From an uncultured Acidobacteriota bacterium (GTDB lineage: Bacteria > Acidobacteriota > Thermoanaerobaculia > UBA5066), in NCBI GenBank assembly GCA_903845115.1, contig CAIMWE010000025.1:90751-154750 (forward strand): 64,000 bases of DNA, given 5' to 3'. A program made the position numbers and the translations under genes. The notes under the pieces were generated by a model. That model searched no databases and had not been told where the DNA came from. It saw nothing but the letters and a program-made list of their open reading frames with translations. Below are positions 7,164 to 13,793 of this stretch, in pieces; position 1 is the first letter of the stretch; each line of letters begins with the position of its first letter.

Positions 7164-8552
7164 TCAGCCGGACCCGGGCTCCGCGTCATCGCGGCCGGGT
7201 TCCCCCCACTCCTTCAGCTTGCGGGCGAGGGTCTTTCGCTCGATACCGAGGATCCGGGCCGCGGCCGTCCTGTTCCCGCCCATCGCCGCGAGGACCTCGA
7301 GCGCGTGGCGACGCTCGACCTCCGCGAGGCTGGGGAACTCCTCGGCCTTCCCTCGAACGGCCGGGGGGGGTGGACTGGCCAACGGAGGCGTCGCGGCTGG
7401 GCTGGACGCCGCCAGGAGGTTCCGTGCGACGCCGGCGTCCCCGAGGGCGCCGGTGTCGATCAGGAGGCGCGTCACGGCGTGCTCGAGCTCTCTCACGTTC
7501 CCGGGCCACTCGTGCCCCGCGAAAGCCGAGAGGACGCCCTCGGTTGCGGACGGAGCAGCAGGCAGCCCCAGTTCCTTCGCGGCGTTCCTGCCGAAGTGGT
7601 CGACGAGGAGGGGGAGGTCCGAGATCCTCTCCCGGAGCGACGGCAGGCGGATCTCGTATCCGGCGAGCCGGAAGTAGAGATCCTGGCGGAATGCGCCGGT
7701 GGACGCGAGCGCGGAGAGGTCCCGGTGGGTCGCCGCCACGACGCGCACGTCGACGCTCTCCCCCCGCTCCGCGCCGACGGGACGGACGGTCTTCTCCTGC
7801 AGGAAACGGAGCAGCTTGGTCTGGAAGGCCGCGGAGACGTCGCCGATCTCGTCGAGGAACACCGTTCCGTGCTGGGCCTCGCGGATGGCTCCCCGGCGGT
7901 CGCGGTCGGCCCCGGTGAAGGAGCCGCGGACGTGCCCGAAGAGCTCGCTCTCGAGGAGCGTGTCCGGGATCGCCCCGCAGTGGACGGCGACGAACGGCCC
8001 GTCCGGATGCCGGCCGAACCTGTGGAGGGCCCGGGCGACGAGCTCCTTGCCGGTCCCTGTCTCGCCAAGGACGAGGACGGCGACCGAGAGGTGCGCGACG
8101 CGCGCCACGGCGTTGTAGACCTCGACCATCGCTGGGTGAGAGCCGACGATGAGGCTCTCCGGCCCGTCGGGACCGGCGGCCACCGCCTTTGGACGGGGTG
8201 CGAGGGCCCGCTGGACGCGGGCGACGAGAACGGTGACGTCGAACGGCTTGGCGAGGTAGCCCGCGGCACCGAGCCGGGCGGCGACCGTCGCGGTTTCGAC
8301 GGTTCCCCTCGCCGTCATCAGGAACACCTGCGGAGGGTTCTTCCCTTCCCTCAGGCGCGAGAGGAGGGACAGCCCGTCCTCGCCGGGCATGTAGATGTCG
8401 CTGAGGACGAGGTCGACGGGGCCGAGCGAGAGCTGCGCGATCGCCTCCGCGACGCTGGCCGCGCTCCGGACGGCGTGGCCGGCCTTCTCCAGGGCGAGGG
8501 CCGCCATCTCGCGAACGGCTCGGTCGTCGTCAACGACGAGAATCGAGGCCAA
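7164..8552 (-). CDS. NtrC-family sigma-54 response regulator (cassette 1)
   Basis: The 462-residue protein has three domains. The receiver (1-115) has the DDD acidic pocket and the phosphoacceptor Asp in VLSDIYMPGEDG. The AAA+ domain (about 135-365) has Walker A GETGTGKE and Walker B TVFLDEIGD. A C-terminal Fis-type helix-turn-helix ends in NRTAAARILGIERKTLARKL. The sigma-54 contact loop reads GSFTGA instead of GAFTGA, a substitution worth noting. It overlaps the kinase gene by 23 bases and the two form a two-component pair. The palindrome and sigma-54 promoter lie just downstream of its stop, so the glycine-rich/DUF2202 genes are its most likely targets. Confidence 0.92.
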   Translation of the reverse strand: MASILVVDDDRAVREMAALALEKAGHAVRSAASVAEAIAQLSLGPVDLVLSDIYMPGEDGLSLLSRLREGKNPPQVFLMTARGTVETATVAARLGAAGYLAKPFDVTVLVARVQRALAPRPKAVAAGPDGPESLIVGSHPAMVEVYNAVARVAHLSVAVLVLGETGTGKELVARALHRFGRHPDGPFVAVHCGAIPDTLLESELFGHVRGSFTGADRDRRGAIREAQHGTVFLDEIGDVSAAFQTKLLRFLQEKTVRPVGAERGESVDVRVVAATHRDLSALASTGAFRQDLYFRLAGYEIRLPSLRERISDLPLLVDHFGRNAAKELGLPAAPSATEGVLSAFAGHEWPGNVRELEHAVTRLLIDTGALGDAGVARNLLAASSPAATPPLASPPPPAVRGKAEEFPSLAEVERRHALEVLAAMGGNRTAAARILGIERKTLARKLKEWGEPGRDDAEPGSG

Positions 8553-10326
8553 GGCCAGACTCCTTCCCCGGTCGGGCCCCGTCGAGGAGGGGGAGGGCGA
8601 TCTCGAAGACGCTGCCCGATCCTTCCCCGCCCCGCACCGAGACGCGGCCGCGATGCCAAGCTACCACCTCGTGGACGAGCGAGAGCCCCAGCCCCAGGCC
8701 GTCAGTGCCGGTCGCGCCGCTGCCCCGCACGAAACGCCCGAAGACCTGCTCCCGCTCCGCCTCGGGAATTCCCGGTCCCTCGTCGGCGACGGCGACGAAG
8801 GCCTCGTTGCCCCGCCGCCCGGTCGTGACCAGGACGCTGGCGCCGGGCGGCGAGAACTTCAGCGCGTTCCCGATCAGGTTGTCGATCGCGCGCGACAGCG
8901 AGGGCTCGTCCCCCAGGACGAGGATCTCTTCGCCGGCACTGCCCCAACGCACACGCCCTGCGGATGCTGTCCCGAGCGCAAGGGCTCGCTTCCCCGCGAG
9001 GGCGCCCAGATCCACGGGTCCGGCCGTCCGGTCGAAGTCCCGGAGGCGCAGGCGCTCGGCGGCGTTGAGCGATTCGATCATGCCGCCGAGTCGCTCCGTC
9101 TCCTCTCCGACCATCGCCGTCACGCGCTGTCGTTCCTCCGGGGTCAGGTCGAGGCCGGAGAGGAGCTGGGTCAGGCCGCGAACGGCGGTGAGGGGGGTCT
9201 TCATGTCGTGGACGGCGACGCGGCGCGCCTCTCGCTCCTCCTCCCGCGCGGCGGCAGACAGGGAGGCCGCCTTCTCGTCCCGCCGGACCGCGAGGGCTTC
9301 CACCCAGAGGGTCGAGGCGAGACCCGCGATCGAGAGCGTCGCGAGGGGCAGCTCGATTCCTGCCGCGAGGAGCGGAATGCCGAGGACGGCCGGCAGGATC
9401 GCGAGCGCCGCAAGCGAAGATCGGCGACGCTTGCGTCCGGCTCTTCCGACGGCGAGCGCGAGGGCGGCCAGGGCCGCGCTGCAGGTGGCGGAGACGAGGG
9501 GTGGGGCGGGCTGGAGGAGCCCGTGGCGGAGGATGCAGGCCGTGGCGGCCGCGTGGACGAGGACGCCCGGCTCGGGCGTTCCGGGCGGTCCCCCGGGAGT
9601 GACGTACCGGTCTCCGAGGCCGGCCGCGGTGATGCCGAGGAGGACGACACGGTCCCGGAGCGCGGAGCCGGCCTGCCCGGCGAGCGCGGCGGCCGCACCG
9701 ACGACCGTTACGTCTCCGGGCCGGCACCGGAAGTCGGGGACCAGGACTCGCCCGACCGGAACCGGGCGCCGCCAGCCTTCCGAGAGGCCCGCTGCGGCGA
9801 GGGAGAGCGCCGTCCGCGAGACACCCCTCCGCTGCTTGGTCGAGCTCAGCCTGCGCACGACGCCGTCGTGGTCGACGTCGAAGGAGGTCTCGGCGATCCC
9901 CGCGGCGGCCCGCAGCGGCGCGGCCGGTTCGACCCAGCCCGCCTTCGCGTCCAGGGCCACGGCGAGGATCGACGGGAGGCGGCGCAGACTCGCCGCCAGG
10001 GTTTCGTCGTCAGCGGCCGGTTCCGCGAGGAGGACGTCCACGGCCAGGCCTCGGCTCCCGCCGAGTCGTACCGCGTCGACGAGCTCGGCCAACCGCGCCC
10101 TGGGCCAGGGCCACGGTCCCACGACGTCGAGGGCGTCCTCGTCGATGGCGACCACGGCCACTCCCGCCGGAGAGCGCGAGGGGAGGAAGCGCAGGAAGGC
10201 GTCCCGGACCGGGAGGTCGATGGAGGCCGGCAGACCGGAGGCCAGGGAAAGCGCCACGCCGATGAAAACGGCAGAGACGGCGGCCACCGCGAGGGCGGGC
10301 GGGCGAGGAACGCGGCTCTCGGGCAT
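8530..10326 (-). CDS. CHASE2-domain sensor histidine kinase (cassette 1)
   Basis: The 598-residue protein starts with one transmembrane segment (about 8-25), then a CHASE2 extracytoplasmic sensor (about 30-255, with VAVVAIDEDALDVVGPWPWPR and VVLLGITAAGLGDRYVTPGG). Three closely spaced helices (about 265-350) follow, the usual CHASE2 arrangement. The kinase core has the H-box HDMKTPLTAVRG, N-box NLIGNALKFS, G1 DEGPGIP and G2 GLGLGLSLVHEV. CHASE2 ligands are generally unknown. It overlaps its NtrC partner by 23 bases. It diverges from the FecR-domain gene across about 90 bases. The ATG at 10326 lacks a strong ribosome site; an in-frame GTG 30 bases upstream is an alternative. Confidence 0.9.
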   Translation of the reverse strand: MPESRVPRPPALAVAAVSAVFIGVALSLASGLPASIDLPVRDAFLRFLPSRSPAGVAVVAIDEDALDVVGPWPWPRARLAELVDAVRLGGSRGLAVDVLLAEPAADDETLAASLRRLPSILAVALDAKAGWVEPAAPLRAAAGIAETSFDVDHDGVVRRLSSTKQRRGVSRTALSLAAAGLSEGWRRPVPVGRVLVPDFRCRPGDVTVVGAAAALAGQAGSALRDRVVLLGITAAGLGDRYVTPGGPPGTPEPGVLVHAAATACILRHGLLQPAPPLVSATCSAALAALALAVGRAGRKRRRSSLAALAILPAVLGIPLLAAGIELPLATLSIAGLASTLWVEALAVRRDEKAASLSAAAREEEREARRVAVHDMKTPLTAVRGLTQLLSGLDLTPEERQRVTAMVGEETERLGGMIESLNAAERLRLRDFDRTAGPVDLGALAGKRALALGTASAGRVRWGSAGEEILVLGDEPSLSRAIDNLIGNALKFSPPGASVLVTTGRRGNEAFVAVADEGPGIPEAEREQVFGRFVRGSGATGTDGLGLGLSLVHEVVAWHRGRVSVRGGEGSGSVFEIALPLLDGARPGKESGLGLDSRR

Positions 10327-10374
10327 GGAGGATCGATATTGTCCTCTGCGTTTCACCGCTCCGCCGGGCAAGAG

Positions 10375-10390
10375 TGGCCCGGGAGTTGCG
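10375..10390 (+). promoter_or_regulatory. Candidate sigma-54 promoter of the FecR-domain gene
   Basis: TGGCCCG-GGAG-TTGCG keeps the GG-N10-GC invariant dinucleotides, with one change in the -24 box. The predicted transcript would have a leader of only about 16 bases before the ATG, with the ribosome site GGAGG close to its 5' end. It is therefore the weakest of the three sigma-54 candidates here. Confidence 0.45.
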
Positions 10391-10416
10391 TCGATCAAAC
10401 CGGAGGTCTCGACGTG

Positions 10417-11154
10417 ATGAGAATGCGGCGCGTCGCCCCTTACGTCTTCGTCGTGCTCGCGATCGCTGCCGTCGCGCTCGCCGAACAGCCGGCTGGGCTG
10501 CCGGTCGTGTACCGATTCGACGAGGTGAAGAGCAAGGTGATGCGCCTCCCCGGGGCTGATCCGAAATCCGAGGAAGTCAAGGCAAAGGCCGGAGACGCCG
10601 CAGCAGCCGGCGACACGGTCCGGACCGGCTTCTGGGGCCGGGCGATCCTCTCGGTCCCGGACCGGGCCTGCCGATTCGAGGTCTTCTCGTCCACCAGGGT
10701 CCGGCTCGCCGGCGGCGAGCCCGGCGTGATCCTGTTCCTCGAATCCGGGAGGCTCGAGGCCTTCTTCGACAAGTTCACGGGGGCGGCCGAGGAGCGACGT
10801 GTCGCCGCGCCGGGTGCGCTCCTCGTCGTCCGGGGAACGCGGTACGGAGTCGAGACGGGAGCTGGAGAACAGTCCACTCTGGCAGTGTTCGAGGGGACGG
10901 TGGAAGTGCTCCCCACGGCGCCGGGCGCTCGTCGTCTGCTCGTGGGACCCGGCGAGTACGGCGTCTTCGGGCCGAAGATCTCGCCTCGAAAGGGAGCCAT
11001 AGCCCCGGGCGCGGATGAGAGATCGTGGCGGAGCCGGGGCACCGCCGCGCTGGAAGGCTCTTCCGGGCTGCAGCAGGGGCAGGGCCCCCAGACTCCGCTC
11101 GGAACCGGCTCGCAAGGCCGCGGTGGCCCGTCCGCGTCTCGCGGCGGACACTGA
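10417..11154 (+). CDS. Secreted FecR-domain protein
   Basis: The start is placed at the ATG after GGAGG; the long ORF upstream is a shadow of the kinase gene. The 245-residue product has a signal peptide (about 1-22). It then has a FecR-like beta domain with the typical order: GDTVRTGFWGRAILSVPD, FLESGRLEAFFD, APGALLVVRGTRYGVETG, LAVFEGTVEVLP and a GEYGVF strand. Stand-alone FecR domains in secreted proteins probably bind envelope or surface structures. Their function is not the TonB signalling of true FecR, because no transmembrane helix or sigma partner is here. The tail is Gly/Arg/Gln rich (GTGSQGRGGPSASRGGH), echoing the tails of neighbouring secreted proteins. It sits between the two duplicated cassettes and seems part of the same regulon. 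Confidence 0.75.
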   Translation: MRMRRVAPYVFVVLAIAAVALAEQPAGLPVVYRFDEVKSKVMRLPGADPKSEEVKAKAGDAAAAGDTVRTGFWGRAILSVPDRACRFEVFSSTRVRLAGGEPGVILFLESGRLEAFFDKFTGAAEERRVAAPGALLVVRGTRYGVETGAGEQSTLAVFEGTVEVLPTAPGARRLLVGPGEYGVFGPKISPRKGAIAPGADERSWRSRGTAALEGSSGLQQGQGPQTPLGTGSQGRGGPSASRGGH

Positions 11155-11268
11155 CACCCATCCCCGTCGGCTCGTCAGGTCCGGCCCCGGCCAGTTCGTT
11201 GTGTGGGCATCGCGAGCAATACGCCGTCGTCCGGGCGTTCGGGCAAACGCATTCGCGGGCCCTGTTCC

Positions 11269-11326
11269 ACCTGCAACCCCCACTTCCATTGCAGTCGCAT
11301 TGCAGGTCCGACTGCAAAACCTGCAG
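11269..11326. promoter_or_regulatory. Cluster of TGCA-centred repeats, probable activator sites of cassette 2
   Basis: Five TGCA cores occur in 58 bases. ACCTGCAA (11269) is inverted as TTGCAGGT (11300), TTGCAGTCG (11289) is inverted as CGACTGCAA (11309), and CTGCA-AAACC-TGCAG (11312-11326) is the same palindrome as in front of cassette 1. The block ends 40 bases before the -24 box. Such an array fits cooperative binding by an NtrC-type activator. Confidence 0.6.
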
Positions 11327-11366
11327 CTGGATCGTGAAGACCCGCAGGAAATGGGCTTCGGGGACC

Positions 11367-11381
11367 TGGCACGAGGGATGC
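11367..11381 (+). promoter_or_regulatory. Sigma-54 (-24/-12) promoter, cassette 2
   Basis: TGGCACG-AGGG-ATGC has a perfect -24 box and the invariant GG-N10-GC spacing; only the first T of the -12 box is changed. Transcription would begin about 47 bases before the glycine-rich gene, nearly the same leader length as in cassette 1. Confidence 0.7.
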
Positions 11382-11439
11382 GATGCAGCAGATGAAGCCG
11401 GTGAGACCACCGGACCGAAGAAAGCAAAAGGAGAACTCC

Positions 11440-11709
11440 ATGAAACCTCGCTCGCTCATCGCGCCGGTCGCACTCCTCCTCGTCTCCGCGTTCGCCCTCT
11501 CGGCCAGCGCCGCTCCGGCCTCGAACGGACCCGCCGTCAAGAAACAGGCCCCGGCCGCCAGCACCCAGGGCAAGGGCAACGGCCCCGGCGATGGCAGCGG
11601 TCCCTACCAGCCCGGCGACGGGACCGGCTACGGCGCGAAGAAGGGCATCGGCGACGGCACCTGCATCCCGCTCGGCGACCAGATCCGCCGGATGTTCGGG
11701 AAGAAGTAA
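11440..11709 (+). CDS. Small secreted GPGDGTG-type glycine-rich protein (cassette 2)
   Basis: The ATG at 11440 follows AAAGGAGAAC. The 89-residue product has a signal peptide (about 1-24), then a Lys/Ala/Gln linker, GNGPGDGSG, PGDGTGYG and GIGDGTC with a single cysteine (75). It ends in a short basic tail (RRMFGKK). The GPGDG[S/T]G core and the G-x-G-T-C motif match the cassette 1 protein, though the rest is diverged, so these are paralogues under loose constraint. No characterised family is recognised. As the promoter-proximal gene it is likely made in the largest amount. A structural, metal-binding or partner role for the ferritin-like protein encoded next is inference. Confidence 0.7.
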   Translation: MKPRSLIAPVALLLVSAFALSASAAPASNGPAVKKQAPAASTQGKGNGPGDGSGPYQPGDGTGYGAKKGIGDGTCIPLGDQIRRMFGKK

Positions 11710-11726
11710 CCCTGCCGAATCGATGC

Positions 11727-11759
11727 GAGGCGGGGTCTCGATCGTCGAGACCTCGCCTC
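11727..11759 (+). other. Strong intercistronic hairpin, cassette 2
   Basis: GAGGCGGGGTCTCGA pairs with TCGAGACCTCGCCTC around a TCG loop: 15 base pairs with one G-U pair, ending 17 bases before the DUF2202 start codon and next to its ribosome site. It could act as a partial terminator, a 3' stabiliser for the small upstream message, or a translational control element. Confidence 0.6.
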
Positions 11760-11776
11760 TTCAGAGGAGAAGGAAC

Positions 11777-12580
11777 ATGAAGAGAGCCGTCGTCGTCGCC
11801 CTCGCGGTCAACGTGGTCGCCGCCCTCGCCCTTCCGCTCGTCGCGGCCGGCGGTCCGCCCCCGGGACGCGGCGCCGGGATGGGGGCTGGCCGGGGAGCCG
11901 GGGTCGCCGCCTATCTCGCGACGCTTCCGATGCAGTCGGTCGATTCGAAGGAGAAGGCCGGGCTGGCCTGGGTCCGGGAGGAAGAGAAGCTCGCCCGGGA
12001 CGTGTATGCCGAGCTCGGACGCACCTGGAACGTCCGCATCTTCTCGAACATCGCTGCCGCCGAGCAGCAGCACATGGACGTGGTGAAGCTGCTCCTGGAG
12101 CGTTACTCCCTTCCCGACCCGGTCGGGCAGAACGCGGCCGGCGTCTTTGCCGACGCCAGGCTGAAGACCCTCTACGATGGTCTGGTCGCCAGGGGAAAGA
12201 CCTCGCTCGTCGACGCCATGAAGGTCGGGGCGGAGATCGAGGATCTCGATCTCTCGGACGTCGAACGGGAGCGGGCAGGCACGGACAACCAGGACATCGG
12301 CGCCATCTATCAGAATCTCGCGAAGGGCTCCCGGAATCATCTCCGGGCTTTCGTCCGGAACCTCCAGGCGAGCAGCGCCTCGTATACCCCGACGCACATC
12401 ACCCAGGCCGAATTCGACGCGATCGTCGCCGGATCGAACGAACGTGGCTGCCGCGACGCATCCGGAAATCCGGCCGCCGCCGGCGCATCCTGCAACGGCA
12501 GCGGCAACGGGAACGGGAACTGCAATGGCAGCGGCAACGGTAATTGCAACGGGGGCGGCCGCGGCCGTTGCCGCGGGTAG
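11777..12580 (+). CDS. Secreted DUF2202 ferritin-like protein with Asn/Gly/Cys tail (cassette 2)
   Basis: The ATG at 11777 follows GAGAAGGAAC. The 267-residue product has a signal peptide (about 1-24), a GRGAGMGAGRG segment, then the DUF2202 four-helix bundle with EEEKLARD (68-75), AEQQH (95-99), AEIEDLDL (about 152-159) and SRNHLRAF (185-192) as likely iron-binding positions. The C-terminal 35 residues are an Asn/Gly/Ser repeat studded with five cysteines (NGNCNGSGNGNCNGG...RCRG), absent from the cassette 1 copy. This tail might anchor, cross-link or bind metal. The histidine kinase starts 16 bases later, so the gene is in one operon with its own sensor. The domain call is secure; function is unknown. 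Confidence 0.87.
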   Translation: MKRAVVVALAVNVVAALALPLVAAGGPPPGRGAGMGAGRGAGVAAYLATLPMQSVDSKEKAGLAWVREEEKLARDVYAELGRTWNVRIFSNIAAAEQQHMDVVKLLLERYSLPDPVGQNAAGVFADARLKTLYDGLVARGKTSLVDAMKVGAEIEDLDLSDVERERAGTDNQDIGAIYQNLAKGSRNHLRAFVRNLQASSASYTPTHITQAEFDAIVAGSNERGCRDASGNPAAAGASCNGSGNGNGNCNGSGNGNCNGGGRGRCRG

Positions 12581-12596
12581 ACGTTACGATCCATCG

Positions 12597-13790
12597 ATGC
12601 GGCTGTCCGGAACGCCCGTCCGTCTCGTCGTCCTCCCTGCAGGGATCCTGGCGGTGGCTCTCGTGGCCACCGCCTTTCTCGCGTCCAGCTCGCTCTCCCA
12701 GCGCGACGCCGCAGTGCGTGAGGGAATCCTGGTCCGGGCCGGCCACGACGTCGAGACAAGGCTTCGGGAAGTCACTCCGGCGGACGCCCCAGCCGTCCTG
12801 CAGGCCTTCCTGGGCGAGAACGCCGAGACGATCGAGGGGATCGAGGTTGCCGGGCCCGACGGCCCGATCGCCTCGGCCGGCACGGCCCGGCCAGGGGCCT
12901 TCGAGATGCCCGCGGCCCTCGGGCGGGAGTGGCGATCCCTGGTCGTTCCCGGCGGTGGACGCGGGCGCGGCCAGGGCGGGCCGGGAATGGCACCGTTCCG
13001 GCTCCGACTCTCCCCGTCTCCGTGGCTCGGGCAGGAAGGGGTGCTGTCGATGGTGGTGGCGGGAGGCGGGCTCGTCGCGGGCCTGGCCCTGGTCGGGCTC
13101 TCGCTCTTCGCGGCGCGGGGGCTCGAACAGCGGCAGCGGCTGCTGACGGCCGAGGCCGAGCGGCGTCGCCTCGCCGCCGTCTCGCTGGCCGGCGCCGGGC
13201 TGGCTCATCGGGTCCGGAACCCGCTCGCGGTGATCAAGGGGACCGCCCAGCTCCTCGAGGAGAAGCTCTCCGGACAGGAACGCGAGCGCGCGACCCGGAT
13301 CGTGGCGTCCAGCGAGAGGATAGAGTCGCTCCTCTCCCGGCTCCTCGACTTCGCAAGACCCACCGAGGCCGAGCCGGAGGAGCTCGACCTGGCCGACCTC
13401 GCGCGCCAGGTGGCCTCGCGGACGGTCCCTCCGGCCAGCGTGGCCGCCGCCGGACCCGTCTGGGCCTTCGTCGACCGCGATCAGGCCGAGAGCATCCTCG
13501 AAGAGCTCCTCGCGAACGCCCGCGCTTTCGATCCCGGGGGCCCGATCGAGGTCACCGTGTGCGCCGAGAGGGGGACGGCCCTCCTGGAGGTCCTCGACCG
13601 GGGGCCGGGTCCGGGTGTCGATGCCGGACGGGCGTTCGACCCCTACGTGACGTCGCGCCCCGACGGGACCGGCCTGGGCCTGGCGATCGTGAGGGCCCTG
13701 GCCGAGACCAACGGCGGCTCGACGTCTCTGGCAGCGCGCAGCGGCGGCGGCACGGTCGCGTCGTTCCGGGTCCCTTCCGGGGGAAACTAG
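12597..13790 (+). CDS. Membrane histidine kinase with short periplasmic sensor (cassette 2)
   Basis: The start is taken at MRLSGTPVRL, 16 bases after the DUF2202 stop. The 397-residue protein has two transmembrane helices (about 8-30 and 148-170) flanking a periplasmic region of roughly 115 residues that includes a GGGRGRGQGGPG stretch. The kinase core has H-box AHRVRNPLAVIKG, N-box ELLANARAFD, G1 DRGPGPG and G2 GTGLGLAIV. The residue after the phospho-His is Arg, where Glu or Asp is usual; that acidic residue assists catalysis in many HisKA kinases. It could therefore be a weak kinase or act mainly as a phosphatase. It is unlike the CHASE2 kinase of cassette 1 in its sensor. The NtrC partner starts four bases later. 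Confidence 0.88.
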   Translation: MRLSGTPVRLVVLPAGILAVALVATAFLASSSLSQRDAAVREGILVRAGHDVETRLREVTPADAPAVLQAFLGENAETIEGIEVAGPDGPIASAGTARPGAFEMPAALGREWRSLVVPGGGRGRGQGGPGMAPFRLRLSPSPWLGQEGVLSMVVAGGGLVAGLALVGLSLFAARGLEQRQRLLTAEAERRRLAAVSLAGAGLAHRVRNPLAVIKGTAQLLEEKLSGQERERATRIVASSERIESLLSRLLDFARPTEAEPEELDLADLARQVASRTVPPASVAAAGPVWAFVDRDQAESILEELLANARAFDPGGPIEVTVCAERGTALLEVLDRGPGPGVDAGRAFDPYVTSRPDGTGLGLAIVRALAETNGGSTSLAARSGGGTVASFRVPSGGN

Positions 13791-13793
13791 GGC

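Noticed and set aside
8395-11154. 919-residue plus-strand ORF
   Set aside because: Its first two thirds are the antisense shadow of the CHASE2 kinase, with Arg/Gly/Pro-rich non-protein composition. Only the last 245 codons (from 10417) encode the FecR protein.
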